The notes beneath the pieces are model-generated. The model worked only from the letters and a program-made list of their open reading frames with translations. It was not told where the DNA came from and did no database searches. Both the position numbers and the translations under genes were made by a program. A stretch of DNA of 64,000 nucleotides, from positions 124,001 to 188,000 of the forward strand of contig JAMXBD010002497.1 in the NCBI GenBank assembly GCA_024138025.1, given 5' to 3'. Every line of letters begins with the position of its first letter. Position 1 is the stretch's first letter. Positions 1 to 13,000 of this stretch are shown here, one piece after another. Source of the stretch: Combretum micranthum (taxonomy: Eukaryota > Streptophyta > Magnoliopsida > Myrtales > Combretaceae).

Positions 1-389
1 TCAACTCTTGACCTCCTTTAATGAAAAAGAGCTCGTTCGAGCTCTAAACGAACAACAATAGCGAACAAGGCAAGATAGGGAAGATGGTATGCATATGACA
101 CATGCATACGTCTTCCCAGGCGCGTGGGATAAGTTTTGGCACATGCATTGCACGCGCCAAAATAAACCTACCCATATGCGTTTAGCCTAGATCGAACTCT
201 GGTCATTTCTTCTCCTCTTACAAGCCTTTACCAGCTAAGCTAGTTTGATTTTTGGTTTATAGGTCCACTCAAAATATATATTTGAATAATCCAAACTTGG
301 CCTAAGATGATATTAGTGAAAATTGGCCGAAACAAGGTAGGTTTCATGGTCCAAATGATTCATAGAAGTAAGCCCAGAAAAAACTATAA
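1..389. other. Unassigned AT-rich sequence
   Basis: No coding pattern, terminal repeat or RNA gene is recognisable. A slightly GC-richer patch near 100-180 repeats words such as gcatatg and gcacgcgcc but forms no clear element. Confidence 0.5.
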
Positions 390-811
390 GACCAACATAA
401 AACTTAAAACAAGCCAAAATAAAATTTTCTTTATATTTCTCCCTTTTTATTAATTTAAAAATATTATTATTATTTTTTAAAAGAGTTTTATTTATAAGTC
501 TATTATTAAAAGATGGGGTTTTCTAACAAGACCAACATCGAACTTATAACAAGCCAAAATAAAATTTTCTTTATATTTCTCCCTTTTTATTAATTTAAAA
601 ATATTATTATTATTTTTTAAAAGAGTTTTTATTTATAAGTCTATTATTAAAAGATGAGGTTTTCTAACAAGACCAACATCAAACTTATAACAAGCCAAAA
701 TAAAATTTTCTTTATATTTCTCCCTTTTTTGTTAATTTAAAAATATTATCATTATTTTTTAAAAGAGTTTTTATTTATAAGTCTATTTATTAAAAGATGG
801 GGTTTTCTAAA
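390..811. repeat. Tandem repeat, three copies of about 140 bp
   Basis: The word accaacat recurs at 391, 531 and 672, giving units of 140 and 141 bp. Each unit runs through a T-rich block (aaaattttctttatatttct), a TATTATTATT patch and ends near agatggggttttctaa. Copies differ by a few substitutions and one-base indels. The third copy degenerates after about 810. No coding content. Confidence 0.9.
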
Positions 812-939
812 ATTTTTATTATCCTTTTCCTTTTTTTGGCTAACTTTTCTTATTTTTATATTTTTTGTTAATTTTAACTATATTTCCTTTTTTTAATTTG
901 ATAATTTTTTAATCTCTATTTTTTTTAAGGTGGGCAAAA

Positions 940-1328
940 ATGACATGTCGATTATGGCAATAAACGTAAAGTACACATATGGATTTATATGGAAAACCCT
1001 TAACAGAAAAAAAAAACTACGGGCAAAAGAGAGAAAATTCACTTTTATCGAATAAGAAGTACAAGAGTTCGTGAGAAAACAACACCAAAAACTATTACTA
1101 CCCACTATAAAACCCTAAATCCATACTTATGTGTGATGCATGAAATAAAGGTTAATTTATACGTAAGCCAGCTAAAGGCTAGTAGCCTTTATTTCAAGAC
1201 TGGCAATATGGAGTCAAGTGATGGCCGTCTTAAGAACTTTTCAAGGCTAGCTCAAAGCCGACGGGCTTGACTCCAAAGATGGCGGCTTTGTACTAGTTTT
1301 CACTAGATTCAGGTCATAAACTCGAACA
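940..1328 (-). mobile_element. Probable 3' LTR of the degenerate Copia relic
   Basis: On the minus strand the Copia pol relic ends in a purine run resembling a polypurine tract (1329-1340, minus strand aagatggagat) followed by tgttcgag, a normal LTR start. The LTR outer end is uncertain; tgacatgtc at 940 is a possible end. No second LTR copy was found in the window, so the boundaries rest on the PPT-like run only. Confidence 0.5.
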
Positions 1329-1429
1329 ATCTCCATCTTAACACGAATTCAATAGAAAAGTAGAAACATAGACTCTAATCATCAACATAAAAACAACCTC
1401 TTCCATAAATCCCTAAAGGGGATGAATCA

Positions 1430-2755
1430 GTAACAAACACCAACCAAGTCCAAGCAATGCTCAAACTTTGTTATAGAAAGTGACTTATTCAACATATCTA
1501 CAGGATTATCATGAGTACTAATTTTGCTCATAACAATATCTCTAAGAGCAATAAAATCACGCACAAAATGATAACAAACATCAATATTCTATGTCATCAC
1601 ATGAAACATATAGTCTTTCATAAGAAAGATGGTACTCTAACTATCACAAAAGACTATTGTAATCTATAAGTCTTCATTGAGTTCATCATATAGTCCCTTC
1701 AACCAAATAACTTCTTTATAGGCTTCAATAATAGCCATATGCTTGGCTCCAATAGTAGATAGAGCAACCGTCGCTTGTAAAGTAGCGTTCCAACTAACAG
1801 CACAACCACTAATAGTAAAAATATACTATCTGAGAAATCTTATTTTATCCTGATCTCTAGCAAAGTCAGAATCAACATATCCAATGATTCTATCTCTAGT
1901 TCTCCCAAATTGTAAACAAACATCAATAGTATCTCTTAAGTATCTAAAAATCTACTGAATTGCTTACCAATATTCCTTATCAGGATTTATCATGTATTTA
2001 TTGATTGCATGTGACAAATCTGGACTTGTACAAATCATAGCCTACATAAGAGATCCTCCTATACTAGAATATGGCACTCGTGACATATAGTCAACCTCTT
2101 AATCTGATTGTGAAGACAAGGTAAATGAAAGTCTGAAATGAACTGTTAAAGGAGTACTAACAAGTTTAACATTCTACATATTGAACCTACTAAGTATTTT
2201 CTCAATGTACTCCTTTTAACTCAAGTACGATTTACCTGCCCTTCTATCCCTTAGAATCTCCATTCCAAGTATCTTCTCTGTTGCTTCTAAGTCTTTCATC
2301 TCAAACTCTTTACTTAACTGAGCTTTAACTTTTCTAATCTCTCATGTATTTTTGGTTGCTATCAACATATCATCGACGTACAACAGTAAATATACAAATG
2401 ACCCATCATTACTCTTCTTGAAAAAACACAACTATTAAAACTGCTTCTCTTGAAATCATGAGATGTCATAAATGAGTCAAACCTCTTGTACCATTGTCTA
2501 GGTGACTGTTTCAAGCCATAAAGGGACTTTTTCAACAAGCAAACATAGTCCTTCTTTTTTGAGACTATGAAACTCTCTGGTTATTGCATGTAGATGGCTT
2601 CATAAGTTCTCCATGTAGGAAGGTTGTCTTCATCTACCTATTCAAGCTCAAGACCGTGCATCGCTACAATACTAAGTAAGGCTCGAATCAAGTTGTGCTT
2701 TACAACTAGAGAAAACACATCCGTTGTAATCTCCTTAATTTCACATAACCCGATT
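1430..2755 (-). pseudogene. Ty1/Copia pol relic (reverse transcriptase and RNase H)
   Basis: Read on the minus strand, this decayed stretch shows Copia pol blocks in order. Near 2745-2600 is the start of reverse transcriptase (FSLVVKHNLIRALLSIVAM). Near 2530-2465 is the diagnostic KSLYGLKQSPRQWYKRF. Near 2385-2358 is the active-site motif YVDDM. Near 1660-1600 is the RNase H piece CDS-STI, and near 1770-1720 LSTIGAKHMAIIEAYKEV. Near 1510-1440 is the terminal [13 protein letters not shown] / [10 protein letters not shown]. Stops (for example in MQ-stop-PESF) and frameshifts break every block. Integrase and gag are absent: the relic stops at about 2755 where AT-rich LTR-like DNA begins. It encoded the polymerase that copies element RNA into DNA and is non-functional. 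Confidence 0.88.
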
Positions 2756-3971
2756 ATAATAAATATTATAAATAAAATGTAGAATCATAAAAAAACTATA
2801 ATAAAAATATCATAAATCACTCCAAATTTTTCGCAATTTAAAATTTTAAGTATAAAAAAAATTAGAATAAAGAATCTTTATCACTAAGACTTTACAAATT
2901 CATAATGTTAGAAATAAAGAATAAAGAAAACTATTTAATGTTTAAGAACCTAAGTTTTAATATTTGAAACATGTCAATACCTTTAAATTAAATAATTTTG
3001 AATCTATATAAACCAAAATTCTGATCTAATCTAGTAACTTATAACTAGTAAAAAGAACAAAGTAACAAATCTAGAATAAAAATTAAATTTCTAATCTAAT
3101 AAAAACTCTAGAATAAATTTATAAATAGAAATGAATTCATATGTAATTTCAAACCTTATAAATTTATAATAAAGTCGAATTAAGGGCAATATAATTATTA
3201 ATTTATCAAATATCACCTAACAAAACTTTTAAACAGAAAAAATATAAGTTACGACAGCAGGTATAAAAGCTGAAAAGTAAAAGTCTTAAACTAAAGATTC
3301 TATGTATACTGTAGCATTCAAAATATTTATATACATTAATATGTAAATTTTTATCCAAAAATATTATTGAATCAGTATTTATTGTACGTGTCATTTAGAT
3401 CCAGAAACTTAACTTTTTGCGCCGATTCATATTTTTGTCCACTCCTTACATAGTTGTTAGTTATAAATTTATCATCTACTTTTTGTTTTTGTATTTCCAT
3501 TCATCTTAACTCTCTTATATTTCTTTTGTTTCGTTTTACGTTTCTCAATTTTTTCATTTTGAACTTCCACTGTACATAACAAAAAGTGTAAAAATTAACA
3601 CACATATACATATCTTTAATAGAAATTCTACGTACAACATAGTGTTCATAATATTTAATAACAATAATATGGAAATTTTTGTCTAAAAATATTATCGAAT
3701 AAGCTAGAAAATCATAGAATATGATGATTATAGGATGTTATATGTATTGACATATCACGTATGATATATATAAAGTATGAAAAAACACTTAGAAAGAGTT
3801 TAGGAAAAATGAGGAAGACGATGAATAGTATCAACGCCATCCCTACTCCGGTAGCTTATACCCCCAACGCCAGCGGCTTACAAGGATAGGCCGATGGTAT
3901 ATAAGCAGCACAGTTTGGAATAGAGATTTTGTAAATTTTGAAACACAAAATTTTTATACAAACGCCGGCCT
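2756..3971 (+). mobile_element. Left part of a degenerate long LTR (Tekay-like), interrupted by the CACTA element
   Basis: The stretch around 3720-3800 (tatatataaag, then aaaaaacacttagaaag) resembles 28905-28985 in the solo LTR at 27647-35253. The DNA resuming on the far side of the CACTA element (18960-19400) matches 29490-29790 of the same LTR more strongly. The 5' end is not resolved; atttttcgcaattt near 2825 may correspond to the LTR start. The 150 bp before the CACTA insertion is GC-richer (cgccagcggc, cgccggcc). Confidence 0.5.
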
Positions 3972-3983
3972 CACTACAAGAAT
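3972..3983 (+). repeat. CACTA left terminal inverted repeat
   Basis: cactacaagaat pairs with the right end with mismatches at positions 9 and 12. The CACTA start plus flanking CCT duplication define the element edge. Confidence 0.95.
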
Positions 3984-3996
3984 TTTGATGGAGGGC

Positions 3997-4021
3997 GACG
4001 TTTGCATATTATGCAAACGTC
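3997..4021. promoter_or_regulatory. Perfect 25-bp subterminal palindrome
   Basis: Arms gacgtttgcata and tatgcaaacgtc are perfect inverted repeats around a single T, 25 bp inside the left end. In En/Spm elements, subterminal inverted motifs bind the TnpA protein; that role is inferred here from position and symmetry. Confidence 0.6.
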
Positions 4022-4544
4022 ACCTTTTCATTATGGTTTAGCAATGTTTATTAAACATTAACTAAAATATATGTTTTGTAACGTTTATTAACAATTCAGC
4101 ATTATGCAAAATCTCCAATTTGATTCGTAACTTTTCTTAATTGTAAACGTGACAATCATATTTACCATATATCAAAAATCCAAAATTATTTTATATTGAT
4201 AACCTCAAAATAAATTATCGTAATAGAATAATAAAAATAATAATAAATTCAATTTTAAAAGTAATGGATAAAAATAGTAATGATAATAATAATGTCCAAA
4301 TAATACATTTTCAATATATTAAAAGAACAATGACATTCAATAAATAAAGAGATTAAAAAAATATCTTTTATTTAGTTATGGTCATCAAATGTTAGCTAAT
4401 ATATATTAATAATCACGTTTATTAAACAATTTTGGTTTGTACTAAACATCATTTCATTTTGCAACTCCTTTGTTAAACTAGACGCTACTAATCTTATATA
4501 TAAAAAATTCGTCCCTCCTTTAAAAATAAATAAAAGTAAACTTG

Positions 4545-4967
4545 ATCTTAAATATCCCGCCATTTCAAACTCTGCGCAAAAGAACACCCATACGTGACCC
4601 TTCAGTTCTTCCCTACCCTGTGCATCACTCCCTAATACTCATAACCTCACACATCATTGCCTCCACCTCCAAGCGATCGAAGCGTCTCCACCTCCACGCA
4701 AAGAGCTGCCTTTTGTTCTCCATGCAATTACACCTGGTAAGGTTCCTTATTTTGTTTTGTGCAAAGGACACATTTTTAAAGCATCATTTTCTTGTCTAAA
4801 AGTTTAACGATTGAAAGTTGATATTTTCTGTTGTGTTCTTTTGTGGTTGAAAAAAAAAAACGAAACCTTTGTCTGACAACGAAAGAAGAAAACTTTGGAG
4901 CTTTTCAAGTACGATCATTCCCCTGCTCGTTGTGCCATTTCCGCTACTCTCCATCTACACCATCCAG
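4545..4967 (+). other. Putative untranslated leader exon region of the CACTA transcript
   Basis: This C-rich, less AT-rich patch follows the left subterminal region. It holds two good splice-donor-like sites: CCTG|gtaagg (exon end 4736) and CCAG|gtatgt (exon end 4967). Small open frames here have no recognisable protein content. The simplest reading is promoter-proximal, non-coding first exon(s) joined to the transposase exon at 10026. Inference from splice-site look and position only. Confidence 0.4.
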
Positions 4968-7900
4968 GTATGTTTGTATAATCTATAATTTATGCGGTTC
5001 AATCTATTTAATCTGTCTACTTGTATTTATTTATGATGCCTTTGATTGATTATTTTTCACATGTGTTTATTGGAATTTTGATTCATTGTTGATAAAAATG
5101 GCAAGTCATGTAAATCTGGTTGCGTAAAGTATGTTTTTTTTTCCCTTTTCCCCATCTAAGATGGGATTAAATGTTGGCTTCTGTTGTGGCAAGAAGGATT
5201 GAGTATTATTGTTCATAACCTAGTACTTTTTGCAATCACCATGTGTATTGTGTGTCTGTAATGTGCTCAATCCACACCTTGGAAAGCTATAATGTGTGAG
5301 AAATATTTAAGAAGATACAAAGAAAATGGTTTTGATAAGCTAGGATATCCTTTCATCTAATAGAAGATTTTTCCAAAGAATATTCACTAGAGAAAACCAT
5401 TTCAATAGCACCAGTGGATAATTTTTAAATGGAAGTAATAAAGCAAAAAGTTGTCTCATAGAAGGATGTAAATGAAATTTATCCAATCTTTGGTGCTCCA
5501 GCAAATTATGTGCGTGACTTGAGCAGTGAAGGTGTGATGAGATAACCACCTTATAGTCAAGACTAATAGATAAGACATACTACCCTTTATGTTTCAGTAA
5601 CAAAATAGCTTAAAATTAGACCAAAATCACCATTTTTTTTATCAACCTTATACTTGATCAGTTAATGTACAACTAACAATTCGTAGGTTCGGAAATACTT
5701 ACATAAGTAGAGCTATTATCATTGGACAAGTTAAAGAGGTAGGATAGATGTCACATGGATGAAGTCTTAATTTTTTTTTGGCATTTCTTTGCATGCAACC
5801 AATTGATTACTTAATACTAGATGCAACAAAGCTAGCATAGGCTGATCAATGGTGAATTTTTTGAAACAATTCTGACCTTTGTTGTTGGATTGCCTCTGTT
5901 TAACGTCCTGAGGCATAACTTTCAGATTGGCGCTTTACTAGGACCATTGTTTTCCTTTCTCTTAGATGTATATAAGAAGAAACCTTAGATATGCGTGCAT
6001 GCAAAGAGAGGTGATTGGGGGAAATTGAAGGACTTCTTGAAATACAGAGTATTGACTCCATATAGTTGCCTTAATTGGACTTGTAGTATCCTGTTGTTGT
6101 CTTAGCATCCATTAGAAAAATTCAAGTTCTTACCGAGTTAGTTTACTCCATTGTGATGCCGTTTAATCCAGCTATAGTGGAATGGCATTTAGGATAGCCA
6201 AAGGAAAGTACTGGTAGAACAAAAGGACAAAGAGAAAATATGTATTCCAGGCTTCGTGTGGGGATATCTGCATGACTTCTAATTTGGTTTGTTAGGATCG
6301 ATCTAGAGTGGGGATTATGTAAGAATTAGTTAGATGCTAGTAAGTTTTGGTGGGACATGCAATTTGAAGAAAAGTTGGGTGTTGAAATAAAAAATATAAA
6401 TGATCGGCAAAAAAATTTTGCTGAAAATCAACTCCAACTTGTTAATGCTTTTAGGAAATTGGACAAAGATCAATGGCCTGCCAACTAATGAGTCAAATAT
6501 GCTTTGTATTACATGTTTCTGGTTTTCAGCTCCTTTGGGTTCTGTACATGATGTTATGTTTGCTGTCCATTAGTTCTTAGCTAATCCATGTCTTTTTCTC
6601 AAATATATTATTCAATGGCTTATACATGGAAATTAGCTCCATTTGTTAATTTAGGTTACCATTCCATAAATATGATGAGTTTGACTTTAAAAATTCAGCA
6701 CCTCTATTATTTTCAAGTTATGAACATGCACTTATGGTGAAAGCTGAACCTTTATAGTGTAAATTAGACAGCCTATGAATGCTCATCCTTTATAAAAGGT
6801 TCTGCTGTGAACATGAGTGAAGTTTGAATTACAATATACGCATTAACTTTCTCCAATGTAACAGACGAAGCAAAAACCAAAACATTAGAAAAATAGAGCA
6901 AAATTATTGAATAAAATCTACTCTATTTGGTTGCTAGAAGAGTGACAGTTGAGAATCTATATAAGAGAAAGAGTGCTTGTGTGTGTTGGATTTGTAAGAT
7001 TTACAATTAGAAAAGAGGAAGCTCTTTTTGTTCCATTCTCTGGTTTGTTTATGCAAAAAAGATGTGAGGGAAAAGATGCATTGATTTGATCTACTTTCCT
7101 TTCCGATTCTTTTCTTTTGACAAATGCTTGATTGGTGGCTCAAAATCATTCAAAAATTTATTCCGGTTTCCTTTATTTACTGCACTTATTGTCCAACTTT
7201 GTCAATCTAGTACTCATGGCACTTGTTATTTGTTTATGAGATAGATGTTGGATTATTTATGCAACTCTATATTGTGTTAAATTACCTAGAAGGAGGATTA
7301 TTAGGTGTTTATGTTTGCAAGCATAGCTCCTGGATACTTATTCAATTTTGAATTGTAGCTTAAACAACTAGCTGATTTGGTCAGATATGTTGTGCTTGTG
7401 TGGTTAATCGGTTTTATTGGCTTTTAATTTTTTACTTTGTCTTCATTTAATGATAAGCAGACTATTTGTGTTTGAGTATACTATTCATGCCTCAATAAAA
7501 AACAGAGCCTCTGCATGTTAAATCTATTGAATAAGCATATCGATGAAAGTACGGAGTTGCTAATATCATGAGCTCATAAAACTGAATTAATCAAATACTT
7601 ACTTGTGCTTATCCTAATCTCCTAAAGCACAAAATTTCACGGTCAATGGTGTTTTGATGTGAGAGTTTTACTGGATTGAGTGGCATTTCTGTATGTTTTC
7701 ATGTATTTAACTTGAGAAGTGAAGCCAAATGGAGCAATTATAATATATGCATATCATAAAGTTTCTTCATACAGACTTTTTTTTTTTTTTTTTTGGTGTT
7801 TTAGTGACTCACTTGAAGTGATATTTGGCAATTAACATTATACAACTACAATTATTACTAAGTTGTCGGTGTCAATAGCGATTGCTTCTACAAGATCTTT

Positions 7901-10025
7901 TTACTATCATGTGCTATTATTAATATGGATTTCAGGCTTTTTATTTTTTATTTATTTTTTTATTTATTTTTTTTATGTCATTGCCTGTTTTGGCTGATAG
8001 AAAAGTATAAAGTACTTATGTCGGGATCACCTACTTCTGCTGTAAATAGAAGCTTTAGACAGTCACTTTTAACTTCGTTAACATGATTTCGACATGAATA
8101 TTTTTAATTTGTCTGGATTATGGAGGTTTGAATTGGCTGATGTCGAAGAATCAGTGGTTGGTGGTTTATGTCTTGGATATTACTCAGGCTTTATCAAGTT
8201 CCTTTTTTCTGTTTGGGTCATTATTAACTGCCCCATAGTCATAGTGCTTACGAGCTACAACTTTGTATGGATGATTTCTTGAAATATCAGAAGATTGTTC
8301 TCAAGTATCTAAATCAGATATCAGTTTTGTGCAACTGATGTTCTTGTTGGTCTAACCATGCCTCTGGATATTCCAACTGATTGGCGATTAATTAGTCTGT
8401 TCTCACCTTTCAAAGAATGAAAAAATACTCCATTGTTATTGTTTATTCTATTCCCATGGAGACGATAATACCAAAATCATTCAACACTGGTCGAGTTGTT
8501 CCATTGATTATTGTGCATAGTCACTTGTTGATTTGCATGTGGTATACGTAGTTCTCAACTACTTTAATTGGAAAAGTCGTCAACTGAAACTGCTATATCA
8601 AATGCTTCGAAAGCTAAAAGGAGAAGGAGCTTTTGTGGTTAATCCTAATGTTGGAGTTTGGTGGGGTGATTCACTTACTGTCTGGTGTGGAAAACACAAT
8701 TCTTATTTTAATAGAGTGCATCCAACGAGACTTATTGATAAGATTTCCTTGTTTTAAATCTCTACCCCTATCACTATAGTCTGTTCATCCCTCCTTTGAT
8801 TTCACTCATTTGTGTCTATGGAAATCAATTCTATAGAGTGCAAAAGTTCAAATATGACCTCTGAGTTAGACATTTTTTTAGTAAGTGTGTCAAATATCTC
8901 TAGTAGCTATAAGTTGTACAAAAGCAGGATGAAATAGACAAAGTTTTTTGAAGAATGATCTTTAACTTTGTGGGAAGCTCTATATTTGTTATATACATAT
9001 TCATACCTTAGGTATCATTAATCAGGGAATATTGATCCTTTTTTTCCTTAATCTGGTTTGCTTGTTGGTATGGACGACTATGATGCAACTGTGTTACAAA
9101 TTTGATGGTTAAAGTTTTGGTATCTCACTTCTTTCAAGTATGATCTCATGGGAGCTCATCGTTTCACCATTGTGATTGAGAGCAAATGTGCTATATTCTT
9201 TTATTAATAAGAAGGATTAGCTCCATCTGTTTTGTCATTGCCCTGAATTTCATGAAATCTGTAGAAAATTATGGCCTAGGACAGAGGAAAATAACCTAAG
9301 AATATGTTTGCCGAGGCAATCTCTTCTCCTTTAGAACTATAGCTGAATTTCTATTAGAAAAAGAATTATCATGAAAATAATTGAGAAAATATTTGATGGT
9401 ACATTAGCGCTAGTCATTTAGTTGGCCTTTCTCCGCAGCTCTGGGAATTAAGAAAAGGAAAATCCATCTACCAACAAGCATGGATAAAAAAGAGCTAAAC
9501 TTAGTTTCCCACGAGTCCTTGAACTTTTTATTATCGGTTCATTCTGGTCGCACATTTTAGTGTTGATAACTTTAAGAACAGTAGGAAGTAAGAAGAATCT
9601 GGATGTATTAACCAATTTTGGAGTTTGTGAAACTGGGTAAGAGTGCATAAATTTGCGCCTGATCATTGAATTGTTTGATGTGTGTCTTGTTTATCTTCCA
9701 TTTGAAGGATAAGTAATCTTCCATTAGAACCTGACTAGTGAGTTTATACTCACTATTAATTTATTTTAGGTCTGCATATGTATCAATTCACTAAAGAAAA
9801 TTATAAATGGTTGTTTTCGTGTGCAATTTTGGGCTATACCGTGTTTTATTCATTCTTCGGAATAGAGTTTTTATTCTTATAATTTTGTTTTCATGTGCAA
9901 TTTTTGGGCCATACTGCATCTTTGTTATATTAGTGTTGATTGATTTCAATGTTCTTCCTCCAATTTCTACACACATAATCTTTGTACATGCTATGTTGTG
10001 ATTTTTTTTCTTTAAATTTTGCTAG
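4968..10025 (+). other. Long non-coding interior of the CACTA element, possible 5' UTR intron
   Basis: About 5.06 kb with T-rich, intron-like composition lies between a strong donor (gtatgt at 4968) and an acceptor (ttttgctag ending 10025) six bases before the transposase start codon. No protein motif, TIR or LTR was recognised. Small open frames (such as 8094-8282 and 8533-8757) look like chance. It contains poly-T runs near 7780-7795. It could also be captured host DNA; a homology search would decide. Confidence 0.45.
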
Positions 10026-10030
10026 CCCAC

Positions 10031-13000
10031 ATGGATAAGAGTTGGATGGATTTGGACATTGAAAGTGAAGAGTATGAACGAGGCGTGGATTATTTCATCG
10101 CTTATTTGAGCATGAAGTTTGGAATTGATAGAAGTTTTAAGTTGTCCATGTAGGAAATGCTTAAACGATAGATTACATACCCTTAATGTCATAAGAGCAC
10201 ACTTGCTTGTAGATGGGATAGATGTATCCTACCAATGTTGGATATATCATGGCGAGGAGCCTACTATTGTATTGCAAGGATACCTCGATGTAGGATTCGT
10301 CATAAAGAATGTGGAAGGACACCAGATGTAGAGGGGTATAATGAGGCAAATGGTGATGATATGGATGGGCTTGAAGAGATGCTTGAGGATTTAGGGGAAT
10401 TTGTTAAAATGAGGCGAAGGTTCAACCCATAGGGATGGATTTTCTATTCCATCAGATTTTTTAGATGAGTTAAGAGCTGACTCAAAAGAGCTTTATAGGG
10501 TGTAAGCTTTCTAAATTCTCGTTTATAGTTAAGCTCCTTCACTTGAAAGTATACAATAAGTGGAGCAACAAGTCTTTGATATGCTTTCCAACTGTTGCGG
10601 GATGTGATACCTAATGGAGAGACCCTTCCCAAGTCCTATTATTATGCAAACAAGTATTTGAGGGGTTTAGGCATGGGTTATCATAATATCCATGCCTTAA
10701 GTATGATTGTTGTTTATTCTGGTGTAGTAACAAGCATCTTCAACATTGCCACTTGCGGTACATCTAGATATAAGGTGTCCAGCGGATCTAGAAAGCCCAT
10801 TCCTCAGAAGGTGTTGCAATACTTTCCTATTAAACCAAGATTGCAACGGTTGTTCATGAATCCTAAAACTGCACAAAAAATGCGTTGGCATAAGGAAGAA
10901 CATAAGAGAGAAGAAAATTTTATGGGACATCCAGCGGATGGGTTGTCTTGGATGAATTTTGACACTCAATTTCCAGAGTTTGCAAATGATAGTCGTAATG
11001 TGAGGTTGGGTCTAGCTTGATGGCTTCAATCCTTTTGGTACTATGAGCCAATCATATAGCATGTGGCCTGTGGTGCTTCTTACATATAATTTACCTCCTT
11101 GGATGTGCATGAAAAAAGAATTATGATGATGGCGTTGTTAATTCCGGGGCCTAAAGCACCGGGGAAGGAGATCGACATCTATTTGCAGCCTTTGGTTGAT
11201 GAGCTGAAGGAGCTTTGGATTGATGGATTGTGGACATATGATGTATACTCGAAGTCTTCGTTCAAAATGCGTGCGCACTAATGTGGACCATCAATGACTT
11301 TCCTGCATATGGGAATTTGTCAAGATGGAGCACAAAAGGATACATGCTTGTCCTGTATGCGCAGATCAAACACCATCGATAAAACTTAATAGCAAGATTG
11401 GGTACATTGGGGTTGCCAATGGACCATAGGTGGAGACGCAACTTGAAATTTGATGGAATGCGTGATACTTCGTGAAGCTCCAGAACAATATTCAGGTGAA
11501 GACATTCTACACCAATTACAATTAGTGATAAATGTGGAAATGGGAAAGCATCCAGGAAAATCCAGAAGTGTCCATCATGCTACCCCATTCAACTGGACAA
11601 AAAGGTCGTATTCTTTGAATTGCCATATTGGTCAAAGTTGATGCTTAGACATAACTTAGATGTCATGCATATTGAGAAAAATATATGTGAGAATGTTGCT
11701 AATACAATACTTAGGATGGAGGGAAAAACAAAAGACACTTACAAAGCTAGACTTGATCTAGAGGAGCTTGGTATTCGAAAGGACTTACATTTAAAGAAAC
11801 GTACTGATGGCAAGTATTCAATGCCATGTGCAAGTTATACATTAAGTCCAAATGAGAGGAGATTATTTTGTCAATTTCTAAAGAATGTTAGATTGTCTGA
11901 TGGCTATGCATCACACATAAGTAGATGTGTGGACCAATCAAACTCTAAGATTTCAGGAATGAAGAGTCATGATTGCCATGTCTTGCTTCAACGACTCTTA
12001 CCTGTTGGTATTTGTGGATTATTGCCTAAAGAGGTCACCGTGGCCATAAGCGAGCTTGGAACCTTTTTTGAGAGGCTTTGTCAACGAATTTTGAATGTTG
12101 AAGAAGTACAAAAGATGCAGAATGACATTATCACCATATTATGCAAGTTAGAGCTAATCTTTCCCCTTGCTTTTTTTGATGTAATGGTACATCTAGCCCT
12201 CCACTTACCTCAGGAGTCATTATTGGCTGGACCTGTTGCTTATCGTTGGATGTATCCTATTGAGAGGTACAATGCACACTTCAAGCAGTTTGTTCGAAAC
12301 AGAGCTTGTCCAGAAGGCTCCATTGCAGAAGCTTATGTTGTTCATGAGTGCTTGACATGGTGTTCACTTCACTTAGAAGGTGTTGAGACAGCATTTAATC
12401 GTCCAGATAGGAATTTTGATTCTTTAGAAGATGGTGGCTTGGATGTCTTCACAAATAAGATTGGCTTCATATCCCCACCTACATATGTTGTATTATCAGA
12501 TGAGGAGGTGGAAACTGCAAAATGGTACATTATCAACAATTGCCAAGAGATTCAACCTTACTTAGAGTAAGTTAAATGTTCGTAAAGTAATATGTCAATT
12601 AAGGATGTACTTGCATATAAACTAAGTAAAGTGACCACTCTATTACAGTGAAAACAGAGACATTTTACACACACAACATGGAGATAACATAGATATACGC
12701 CACAAAAATGAATTTAACCAATGGTTTATGAGTAAGGTAATTATATATACATATTAAATCCATATATAACAATCTACTTTGTAAATAAACAAAGGTTAAC
12801 AAGGTTGTACTGATACTAAATTTTTCTTGGCATTATTTCATATGAGCATGTTTTATGAAAGTTGTGATCCGGTCATTAGTGCACTGTATGCATTATCATT
12901 AGGACCCGATTCATGTTTCAAGAGATACAACAAAATAATATACAATGGTGTACGGTTTCATACATTAGACTTTGATAGGAGGAAGAAAACTCAAAATAGT

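Noticed and set aside
4542..5049. Two open frames of 85 and 72 codons near the CACTA left end
   Set aside because: No family features, good splice donors inside; better explained as an untranslated leader.
8094..8757. Small frames in the CACTA interior as captured genes
   Set aside because: Short, with no motifs and no conserved splice structure; kept only as unassigned.
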